IMG/VR virus record: IMGVR_UViG_3300025687_000289
Coordinates: 1 to 25,708 of that record
From: a virus
DNA length: 25,708 nt
Direction: 5' to 3' (one strand)
Part shown: positions 1-7,293 of the stretch, piece after piece
Position numbering within the stretch: the stretch's first letter is position 1
How the letters are laid out: every line of letters begins with the position of its first letter
Translations under genes and position numbers: made by a program
Notes under the pieces: generated by a model
What the model was told of the DNA's origin: nothing
Databases searched by the model: none
What the model saw: the letters and a program-made list of their open reading frames with translations, nothing else

Positions 1-53
1 TTACAAGCTCTGGCACTGCCGACTTGTACATTACGCCGGGAGATGGACTCTAA
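1..53 (+). CDS. C-terminal end of a small virion-type protein (partial)
   Basis: An open frame enters from the left edge (codons from base 3) and stops at TAA 51-53. Only the last 16 residues are visible, ending LYITPGDGL. This closely resembles the end of the 115-residue protein at 11002-11349 (VYVCPGEGL), so the two are probably paralogues or share a fold. The stop overlaps the AAGGAG Shine-Dalgarno site of the next gene. The function is unknown; a small structural protein is an inference from the position just before a fibre-like gene. Confidence 0.6.
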   Translation, partial: TSSGTADLYITPGDGL

Positions 54-63
54 GGAGTAGATC

Positions 64-813
64 ATGCTTAAGGCGCTTGGGGGCTTTGCAGTAACAGGTG
101 GTGGCGGCGTAGGCGCTGTTACCTACAAAGGCACATGGGATGCCGATACAAACAATCCCAATTTGGTTACTGGCACTCCAACGCAAGGTGATTACTACGT
201 TGTTAATGTCGCTGGAAACACCGATTTAGACGGAATTACCGACTGGGAGATTGGCGACTGGGCCATTTACAACGGTTCGGTATGGGAAAAGGTCGATAAT
301 ACCGACTCGGTAAGCTCGGTCAACGGGCAGGTGGGCACGGTTGTGCTAACCGCTGCCAATGTCAATGCTGCGGCAAGCAATGTTTATGTGACCGCAGGCA
401 CAGGATTGGGCGGTGGTGGCAATCTAGAAGCCAACGTCAACGTATTTCTTGCCAATACTGCCGTATCGCCTGACGACTACGGTGGTGCAAACACGGTAGC
501 CACGTTTACTGTAGACCAGCAGGGTAGGCTTACCGCCGCCTCTAACGTCACGATTGCCATTACCACGGCTGAAGTCTCTGGCCTTGGCACCATAGCTACG
601 CAAGATGCAGACAACGTAGCCGTTACTGGCGGCGTTATTGAGGTTTCTAATGTCACGGCAGCCAATGTCACGGTAACAAGCAACGTCTTTGCCAACCTTG
701 CTACTGCCGCAACAGCCACCTTCGCCACGGACGAGCTTCCGTTGGTGCCCGAAGGCTACGTTTCCATTGTTATCAACGGTACAACCAAGAAAATCCCTTA
801 TTACGGAGTGTGA
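64..813 (+). CDS. Tail-fibre / receptor-binding-like protein
   Basis: A 249-residue protein preceded by AAGGAG at 52-57. Residues about 20-80 carry YKGTWDA, GDYYVVN and GDWAIYNGSVWEKVD, followed by SVNGQVGTVVLT at 85-96. This combination is common in phage tail-fibre and baseplate proteins. The middle and C-terminal parts are rich in Ala, Asn, Thr and Val, with recurring short 'SNV' and 'AANV' pieces, as expected of a trimeric beta-rich shaft. It ends in a short basic tail. No enzymatic domain is visible. The likely role is host contact at the outside of the virion. Its relatively small size means it could be an accessory or short fibre. Confidence 0.65.
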   Translation: MLKALGGFAVTGGGGVGAVTYKGTWDADTNNPNLVTGTPTQGDYYVVNVAGNTDLDGITDWEIGDWAIYNGSVWEKVDNTDSVSSVNGQVGTVVLTAANVNAAASNVYVTAGTGLGGGGNLEANVNVFLANTAVSPDDYGGANTVATFTVDQQGRLTAASNVTIAITTAEVSGLGTIATQDADNVAVTGGVIEVSNVTAANVTVTSNVFANLATAATATFATDELPLVPEGYVSIVINGTTKKIPYYGV

Positions 814-814
814 T

Positions 815-1036
815 GTGGATATTCAGTTCCTAATCAATGCTGGTTTTGCTATTGCCGGTGGACTGGCTATGTGGATTCTCAACCGTCTTAGTCGGTCAGT
901 AGAAAAGATCGAGGACAACATTAAAGAAATGCCGCATAGGTATGTGACGGCGGTGCAGTATCAGCGTGATATTGACGAGATTAAAGCGATGCTTGGCAAG
1001 ATATTTGACCGTTTGGAGAGCAAGGCCGACAAATGA
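815..1036 (+). CDS. Small membrane protein with a coiled-coil tail (possible holin-like or lysis accessory)
   Basis: A 73-residue protein. I place the start at GTG 815 because GGAG lies at 805-808, six bases upstream; a longer frame upstream overlaps the fibre gene out of frame. Residues about 5-22 form one hydrophobic segment (FLINAGFAIAGGLAMWIL). The remainder is a charged amphipathic helix ending IFDRLESKADK. One N-terminal membrane segment plus a cytoplasmic or periplasmic helix fits several small phage proteins, including pinholin-like and anchor proteins. The recognised holin is elsewhere (12074-12505), so a lysis role is only a guess. Its stop overlaps the next ATG. Confidence 0.6.
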   Translation: MDIQFLINAGFAIAGGLAMWILNRLSRSVEKIEDNIKEMPHRYVTAVQYQRDIDEIKAMLGKIFDRLESKADK

Positions 1037-1380
1037 GTGGATACAACATGGATGCCCTGTCTCAAGTCCGTTTTGGCGACCCTGACGGACTTAATGAGTT
1101 CCTATTTGAGAATGGTATCCAGCACCAGTCCTTTGCCGAGCGTTTGCAAGACCTCGGTTTTCAGGTGCCACGCTACCCCTTGATTGATGCCGATGTGGAA
1201 GATTTAGACGATTGGCTAGCCATTCATCAGATTGAGCATCAATCGTTTGCCACGATTCTTGATTTAGACAACCCGTTCAATCTTCTTGACAGCGATTGGA
1301 ACCAAGAGGATGACTTTTATGACTGGATTCAGCAGCACTTGCTAATCCATGAGCAGATTGCTCGACGCTTAGGAGCTTAA
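1033..1380 (+). CDS. Hypothetical acidic protein with three internal helical repeats
   Basis: A 115-residue acidic protein whose ATG overlaps the previous stop; ATG at 1048 is an alternative. I see three diverged copies of one unit: residues 20-41 (LNEFLFENGIQHQSFAERLQ), 58-77 (LDDWLAIHQIEHQSFATILD) and 95-113 (FYDWIQQHLLIHEQIARRLG). The shared pattern is an aromatic-hydrophobic start, a His-Gln or His-Glu pair and a final Leu. This suggests duplication of a helical hairpin of about 38 residues. No family is recognised. Its place between the fibre and the large structural genes suggests a virion-associated or assembly role. Confidence 0.65.
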   Translation: MSGYNMDALSQVRFGDPDGLNEFLFENGIQHQSFAERLQDLGFQVPRYPLIDADVEDLDDWLAIHQIEHQSFATILDLDNPFNLLDSDWNQEDDFYDWIQQHLLIHEQIARRLGA

Positions 1381-1381
1381 G

Positions 1382-4300
1382 ATGGCGCTTGCACCGGGTC
1401 AACAACAAATCACGTTTGATACGTTTCAAAGAGAAATCAATAAGGCGTATGAACAAAATCTTGGCCGACCTGCCGATATTGCGGGCCTCAATTACTACAT
1501 GGGAGAAATCGCTAGCGGTAATAAAAATATCAATGAGGTTATAGCCGATTTGGAATATGCAGGTAGTCAACTAGCCGCTAGTGGGCAACAGGAATACATT
1601 GATCCGGGTGCTACTTATTATGAGCCTCCCGACGAACAGCAACAAACTTACATAGATACACGCATACAGGCGCAAGAACAAGCGCCTGTTGAGCAAATGA
1701 GTTTTGAAGAGTTGATGCAGGCAACAACAGAAAAAAAAGAAATTAAAAACATTAACGATCTTTACGATGTTTTGTTAGATCGACCTATAGATGCAAGTGG
1801 CGTAAGAGCGTGGAAAAAATTTGGCTCTACTATTGAGCCTGATGAAATAGTTGACTTTGTTCGTGGCGCTATAAAAAGCGGAGAAATCACATCAGATCGG
1901 GCTAGTGAAATTGTTTCTACTTATGCTCCTGAAGCTGCTGATCTTGCTAGCCGTGAATTTAAGCTAACAGAAGAGCTTAGGAATATGTATGGGATTGTGG
2001 TTGATACAAGCCCAACAGCCAAATATGGTGGCAGACAGAGCGATTTAACGACAATACATTCAGAAACAGCCAAGAAGCTAGCTGAAAAGGGTGTAGCCAA
2101 CCTTGCACAGCTTACTGAGGCAACGGATGACCGTGGACGCAGGTTTGTTGTTAACAAAGATACTGGCGAAAGCCTTTTTCAAATTACAAAAGACCGAGAC
2201 ACGGGTGCCGATAAGTGGGGTGGCATCTATGGTGGCGTTAAAGACAGTGCCAACCTTTCGATCTACTTTGACAGCACAGGCAGAGCCGTTCTTTTTCCCG
2301 TCCATGAAAAAACCAAAGGACTTGCCCAACAGCTACTAGGGCGTGATCTAGCAGCACTTGTTGAACCTGTTGCCACGGTTGTTGGCGCTTATTACGGTGG
2401 CCCTGCTGGTGCCGCCATAGGAAGTTCTTTAGGTCAATTAGCCACCACAGGGAAAATTGAGCCTGAAAAGGTGGCTTTAGCGGCAGCTACAACCTACATA
2501 AGTAGCGAGATTGCCAGTGCAGACTATGCAACCAAGGTCGGCAATGCCATGTTACCTACCGAGCTTGCTAACAGTGCAACCGCAAAGATTGTCGGCAATG
2601 CAGTGGTTAACTCAGGCGTTAGTGGCCTGATTGCAAGCGTGACAGGTGGTAACGTCGAACAGTCAATGGTAACGGGTGCAATTGTTGGCGGTGCTATTGC
2701 AAGCGCCCCTGACATTGCCAATACGCTCATGGGTGGCGAAGCAAACGTCAAAGCTGTTGCCGATGCGACGGGCTTAGGCTTGCGCCAAACACAAGACATT
2801 ATTGCTAGTTCCATTGCCGATGCGGTGGTGGCTGACGCTCAGAACCGTGATGGTTTTGGTTCTGCCCTCGGTGCTAGCCTTGTAGCCCGTGGAGTGGGTA
2901 CGGCTGCTGCTAATAAAGCGGTTGAGTTTGTCGGCAACAACTTCACACAAAACCCAGACGCATTGAAGGTCGTGTTTAATGGCACGAAAGGCATTGCTCA
3001 GGTGGCTACAGAGGCCGCTGTGAGAGGACAAGACGTTGAGGATGCCGTCAAGTTTGCTGCCCCCGGCATTGTCTTACAAGCAGGTTTAAGTGGTTTGGAG
3101 CAACCACAAACGGATGCTGACCGCATTGCCGCTATTCTTGAAGAACAGTTGCAGCAGGGCGGCATACCGGGAGAGGGTGTGCAAGTGGCTGGTGCCGATG
3201 GCGTAAGTGGCTTATTCGGTGTGCCGCCAGAGCTAGAAGGCGAAATTAGCGTCACAGAAGACGCTATTGCTAATGCTCAAGATGCGCTTGAGATGATGCC
3301 TAATATGTCTGAGGCTGATCGAAGCAACCTCATGCGGTTTATTAACGAAACGCAAAGCTACCTTGATGGCTTGTATCAACAAGTATCTCGCATCAATGTT
3401 GGCTATGATATGCGGCAATTTAGTGGTGATGCTGGTGGTAAAGGCTATGCGCTTGTCGGGGGTGGTGGTACTGCCTCAGTAGGAAACGCTGTTGGCTGGA
3501 ACTTTATTGGCGTTGATTCGGGTGGCAACCAGCAATTTAATGTTGGCGACGAGGTGTTTACCTTATTTGTTATGCCAAACAACCGTCCCGTGCTTGCCTC
3601 TACCACCTCTGAGTTAGTTTTTTACCCCGACTTTGTTGAGAATCCCGCTACTGCCGAGACTGAGCTTGTCCTTAATCCCACCAATGTGGAGCAAGTGCAG
3701 GTGGATGTGCAAGAGCAACGGCCACCAGAGCCAGTAAAACTAGAGCCGGGGCCAAGAGCAGAGGACGAAGAGGGAGCTACAGGTGCAGAAGGTGCTGCTG
3801 GTACCCCCGGCGGTGCTACACCGGGCACTTTACAAGAGGCGCTTGCCCTTGAACTGCGTGTTTTAGAGAATCGCCTGCAAGATGCTGCAAGAGAGCGCCA
3901 ACAGGCGGCACAAAACCTTGCCAATGCTGTTTCTCAACGTGAAAGACTTAGTTCACAAGGCTTAGAAACGGCTTTAGGCCCGGATTTAACTGAAATGTTG
4001 GACGCTGAAATCGCCACTTTGGAGGCTGCCGAGCGCAGTGCAGCCGAAGCAGAATCGGCTATCGGAACCCAAATAAGAGGGATTGGTGCAACGCAACAAG
4101 AAGAAGGTGAAGAAGGCGGTAGGACACGTCCGAGTAGCGAGGTCATTGGTGATCTAGTTCGTGGCGGTTTTGGCGATGCATTTCCAAGCCGTGAGGGTGA
4201 TGGCACGGGTGGCGTAGGTGGTGGCGAAGGATCGGGAGCCGGTACGGAAGGTACGGGGCCGGGAGCCGGTACGGAAGGCACTGGTCTTGGCGCTGGAGAA

Positions 4301-4552
4301 ACGGGCACTGGCCCCGGAGGGGGTGGCGAAGATGGCGCTGGTGGTGGCGAAGAAAGCACTCCATTACGCCCAGTAACTATTTTTGATACACCTACTGATA
4401 GACCTGCTGCGCCCTTTGCGAGTAGAGTGACAGGTGAGGCATTAGCGGGTATTCTAGGGGCTAAAGAACCGCTGTTTGGCGGTGATCCAGACGAACAAAG
4501 GGCCGTTTGGAACCGCCGTTCATTGCGATTGCGAAGGGCGTTAGGACTATGA
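1382..4552 (+). CDS. Large virion protein with DUF4214-like repeats and a Gly-rich linker
   Basis: A 1056-residue protein with TAGGAG six bases before the ATG. Residues about 15-60 (YEQNLGRPADIAGLNYYMGE) resemble the DUF4214 repeat, and a second, weaker copy begins near residue 125 (LYDVLLDRPIDASGVRAW). DUF4214 is found in large surface and structural proteins. Residues about 325-360 (GAYYGGPAGAAIGSSLGQL) form a glycine-zipper-like hydrophobic stretch that may insert in membranes. Residues about 815-905 are predicted coiled coil (LENRLQDAARERQQAAQNLA). A Gly/Glu/Thr-rich linker follows at about 940-990. No catalytic motif was found. An internal or ejected virion protein is the best inference. 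Confidence 0.6.
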   Translation: MALAPGQQQITFDTFQREINKAYEQNLGRPADIAGLNYYMGEIASGNKNINEVIADLEYAGSQLAASGQQEYIDPGATYYEPPDEQQQTYIDTRIQAQEQAPVEQMSFEELMQATTEKKEIKNINDLYDVLLDRPIDASGVRAWKKFGSTIEPDEIVDFVRGAIKSGEITSDRASEIVSTYAPEAADLASREFKLTEELRNMYGIVVDTSPTAKYGGRQSDLTTIHSETAKKLAEKGVANLAQLTEATDDRGRRFVVNKDTGESLFQITKDRDTGADKWGGIYGGVKDSANLSIYFDSTGRAVLFPVHEKTKGLAQQLLGRDLAALVEPVATVVGAYYGGPAGAAIGSSLGQLATTGKIEPEKVALAAATTYISSEIASADYATKVGNAMLPTELANSATAKIVGNAVVNSGVSGLIASVTGGNVEQSMVTGAIVGGAIASAPDIANTLMGGEANVKAVADATGLGLRQTQDIIASSIADAVVADAQNRDGFGSALGASLVARGVGTAAANKAVEFVGNNFTQNPDALKVVFNGTKGIAQVATEAAVRGQDVEDAVKFAAPGIVLQAGLSGLEQPQTDADRIAAILEEQLQQGGIPGEGVQVAGADGVSGLFGVPPELEGEISVTEDAIANAQDALEMMPNMSEADRSNLMRFINETQSYLDGLYQQVSRINVGYDMRQFSGDAGGKGYALVGGGGTASVGNAVGWNFIGVDSGGNQQFNVGDEVFTLFVMPNNRPVLASTTSELVFYPDFVENPATAETELVLNPTNVEQVQVDVQEQRPPEPVKLEPGPRAEDEEGATGAEGAAGTPGGATPGTLQEALALELRVLENRLQDAARERQQAAQNLANAVSQRERLSSQGLETALGPDLTEMLDAEIATLEAAERSAAEAESAIGTQIRGIGATQQEEGEEGGRTRPSSEVIGDLVRGGFGDAFPSREGDGTGGVGGGEGSGAGTEGTGPGAGTEGTGLGAGETGTGPGGGGEDGAGGGEESTPLRPVTIFDTPTDRPAAPFASRVTGEALAGILGAKEPLFGGDPDEQRAVWNRRSLRLRRALGL
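4234..4280 (+). repeat. Short tandem repeat in the Gly-rich linker of the large virion gene
   Basis: The 19-base sequence GGGAGCCGGTACGGAAGGY occurs at 4234 and again at 4261, a 27-base period encoding the nine-residue unit GAGTEGTGP. A diverged third unit follows (GTEGTGLGAG). This looks like recent in-frame slippage and should vary in copy number between relatives. Confidence 0.8.
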
Positions 4553-5709
4553 GAACTTTAACCGGCATGGGCGGTACTGGAAGCGCCCGAGAACTCGCAG
4601 AAATGCTGCGTCAAATGGGCCGTGGCCCAGACACTATGTTGGCTCATATTACACCAGAAGAAGCGCAAATGCTTCTTGAGTCAGGTGGTAGTGGCCGAAT
4701 CAACCCGATGACAGGTTTGCCAGAGTTTCAACCTGAAGACGATTACCTTGCTCAACTCAGAGCAAGCGAAGCCCCCGGTTACTACGGAACAAGCCAAACA
4801 GGATTTAATGAAGCAATAGAGGCTGCCGAGCAAATCCCGTTTGAACAAATGACACCACGTCAGCAATACGATATGCCGCAAGTGCTTGGCGATCAGCTTA
4901 TGGGTGGGTTTGAGTACACTGGTGGACAAGATTTGCAACGATTTCCAAGGGATTTTGGCCCTCAATATACGCCGGGTGGCGAATTTATGGGCGTAACACG
5001 ACTTCCAATGGAAACTCCCGCAGAATCATTACGCTTACAAGAGTACGCACAAGGCTTACGCACGCCACAGGAAGTGCAGCCGAGTATTCTTGACCGCCTT
5101 ACTACAGGCATAGGCGAAGGATTGCAGGCCGCAGAAACCCGCTACCGTGATTTTAGTCAGCAATACCCGATGCTTTCTCGATTGCTTACGACTGGCGCAT
5201 CAAGCCTGCCAGCTATTCTAGCTGCTAGAAGTGCAAGGCAAGAAGGTAGGGCGGCGGCTGAAGAGTTGCGTCGTCTTGGCCAACCATTGCGTGAGCAGGG
5301 TGAGGCATTGCGTCAGCAGGCTCTTACAGGCGGTTTAACGCCTTCTCAAGCCCGTCAGCAAGAGGCACGCAAAGCACAGCTACTTCAGTCAGCTTCTAAC
5401 CGTCAAGCAACTACTGGCACCCAAGAAGCCATGATTGAGAACACACTGGGTAGAGAGCGTGCTGGTTTAGCTGAAGTTAACCTTAACAATGCAATTAAGC
5501 AGCTAAACCTTGCTAACGCTTATGACGAGGCTGCTATCCGTGCCAAGCTACAGTCGGATGCACAGTCTGCACAGATTCTTGCAAGCATTATGGGTGACTT
5601 GATAAGAACAGCGGCAGGGCAGCCAAGGGGACGTGGTGGACAGCCACAACCCCAGATGCAGTCCATCATGCCAGAGCAACCCGTAACTCAACGTCCACAG
5701 GTGACATAA
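4549..5709 (+). CDS. Hypothetical structural protein, Gln/Arg-rich helical C-terminal half
   Basis: A 386-residue protein. ATG 4549 overlaps the previous stop (ATGA), so I prefer it to the longer frame beginning at 4507. The N-terminal 150 residues are Gly- and Pro-containing with short motifs (MGGTGSARELAEMLRQMG, TPEEAQMLLESGG). From about residue 210 the protein is almost wholly alpha-helical (LLTTGASSLPAILAARSARQ, then REQGEALRQQALTGG). It ends in a Gln/Pro tail. I do not recognise the family. Its place in a run of four large overlapping genes suggests an internal core or ejection protein. Confidence 0.6.
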   Translation: MRTLTGMGGTGSARELAEMLRQMGRGPDTMLAHITPEEAQMLLESGGSGRINPMTGLPEFQPEDDYLAQLRASEAPGYYGTSQTGFNEAIEAAEQIPFEQMTPRQQYDMPQVLGDQLMGGFEYTGGQDLQRFPRDFGPQYTPGGEFMGVTRLPMETPAESLRLQEYAQGLRTPQEVQPSILDRLTTGIGEGLQAAETRYRDFSQQYPMLSRLLTTGASSLPAILAARSARQEGRAAAEELRRLGQPLREQGEALRQQALTGGLTPSQARQQEARKAQLLQSASNRQATTGTQEAMIENTLGRERAGLAEVNLNNAIKQLNLANAYDEAAIRAKLQSDAQSAQILASIMGDLIRTAAGQPRGRGGQPQPQMQSIMPEQPVTQRPQVT

Positions 5710-7293
5710 ATGGCTGAGTTAGCAAGCACCCTTAACCGTTCTATCAACCCACTTGATTTGGTGGGTCAGGTTTCAAAGGAATCTAAACCACGTCGTCGTG
5801 CTTCTATGGTGCGTGAAGCACAACCTGAGCTATTGCGGCAAGAATCGGAGGCTGCACGCCAAAAGTCTGAAGCAGAACGTGCTGCAAAACGGCTGCAAAT
5901 TGAAGAAGAAACTAAACTTGAACAAGACTATGCCGCTGGCATGGGCAAAGCAAGACAAGAGTTGCAAGGCGTTATGGAGCAGGTTCCAGAACGTCGGGTA
6001 GAAGAATTTGATCCTGATGCTGGCATCGAGTTGGCTGGATTGGTAGCAATCTTGGGCGCTTTTGCTGGCTCTATAAGTGGCCAAGCCGCACTTCAGTCGA
6101 TGAAGGGCATTACTGAGGGCTATCGTGCAGGCAAACAAGACTTGTATGAGCGATCAGTTAATCAATTTGAAGCAGAGCTTGCAAAATACAAGCAAAAGGT
6201 TTCAAACGCTAAAAGCGTATACGAAATGGCTATGAAAGAAGAGGCGGCAAAGCGTGGTGCTGGTATAGCACGGCTCAAGGCTTTTGCCCCCGAGCTTTCT
6301 GATAGTGTGGCTGCCGCCCACTTAAAGGCCAACGATATAAAAAGCTATGGAAATGCCTTAAATGAGATGGGAAAGCTCGGCGAACAGATGGAGCTTAAAG
6401 CATTTGAGGCCGGGATTAAGCCTAAAACCACAAAGCCGAGGCTTACTACCATTGAAGGTACTGACAGTGAAGGCAACACAATTCCTTTGGTAGTTGACAT
6501 TAACGCACCCGGTTTTGACCCTGCTAATGTAAGAGTTGGCGCACCGGGAGTGCTTGGTAAGGCGCCTCCTAAAGCAGCGCAAGCCGGTGTGCGTGAGCGT
6601 AGTTTTGCTTTGCGTACTTACACGGCTTTGGTGGGCGTAGTTCAAGACTTCAAAAACCTGCTTGATTCACCTCAAACAGCCGCTATGCCTGCACTTGCTG
6701 GAGTTATTGCATCTGACCCCAATACAATCACAGGAAGCATTATTGCCGCTGCCTCCCGTGATATGACCACAGAAGATGAGCGTGCGTTCCAACAGCTAAC
6801 TGAGCAGATTGCTGCATCACTTGCACGAATTGAGGCTCAGGGCTTGGCTAGTGGCACGACGCAAGCAAACATTCGCTCATTTGATGCATTGCGTCCAAAG
6901 GCGGGTGACAAGGCTATCAACATGGCGCTCTACCTTGCACGCCTTAAGCAAGAGATTGAGATTGGTTTGCAAGTTTTTGAAACAAACTCAGGCGCCAATG
7001 AAAAGCAATTGCAAACGGTTAAAAATCTTCAACAAGAAATTGGTGGGTTACTGCCTTATACGGTTGATGACGTTCTAAAGAAACTTCCCGGTGCGGATGA
7101 AACATTAAGTAAACGAACTCAACAATTGTTGCGGCAGCCCGTAGGTAGCATTGTTGACCCTGCGCCGCCAGATCAGACCCAACCAATGCCGTCAGCGCAA
7201 CCGACTCAACAGCAATTAGTTGAAGGTCAAAAAGGGTTCTCTAAAAGCGGTAAGCCGATTATCGTTAGAAACGGTGAGTGGGAGTACGAATAA
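5710..7293 (+). CDS. Hypothetical structural protein with coiled-coil N-terminal half
   Basis: A 527-residue protein starting directly after the previous stop (TAAATG). Residues about 25-90 are basic and strongly coiled coil (RQESEAARQKSEAERAAKRL). A short hydrophobic stretch follows near 109-128 (LAGLVAILGAFAGSISGQAA), then another long helix (FEAELAKYKQKVSNAKSVYE). The C-terminal quarter has a Gln/Pro linker and ends in a compact motif (KGFSKSGKPIIVRNGEWEYE) of a type seen at the ends of phage virion proteins. The overall helix, hydrophobic patch, helix design fits an internal virion or DNA-ejection protein. No enzyme motif is visible. Confidence 0.6.
   Translation: MAELASTLNRSINPLDLVGQVSKESKPRRRASMVREAQPELLRQESEAARQKSEAERAAKRLQIEEETKLEQDYAAGMGKARQELQGVMEQVPERRVEEFDPDAGIELAGLVAILGAFAGSISGQAALQSMKGITEGYRAGKQDLYERSVNQFEAELAKYKQKVSNAKSVYEMAMKEEAAKRGAGIARLKAFAPELSDSVAAAHLKANDIKSYGNALNEMGKLGEQMELKAFEAGIKPKTTKPRLTTIEGTDSEGNTIPLVVDINAPGFDPANVRVGAPGVLGKAPPKAAQAGVRERSFALRTYTALVGVVQDFKNLLDSPQTAAMPALAGVIASDPNTITGSIIAAASRDMTTEDERAFQQLTEQIAASLARIEAQGLASGTTQANIRSFDALRPKAGDKAINMALYLARLKQEIEIGLQVFETNSGANEKQLQTVKNLQQEIGGLLPYTVDDVLKKLPGADETLSKRTQQLLRQPVGSIVDPAPPDQTQPMPSAQPTQQQLVEGQKGFSKSGKPIIVRNGEWEYE

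Noticed and set aside
3934-4359. Proline-rich 141-aa minus-strand frame
   Set aside because: It is the antisense of the Gly-rich linker of the large virion gene; the Pro richness is a direct result of GGN codons on the other strand.
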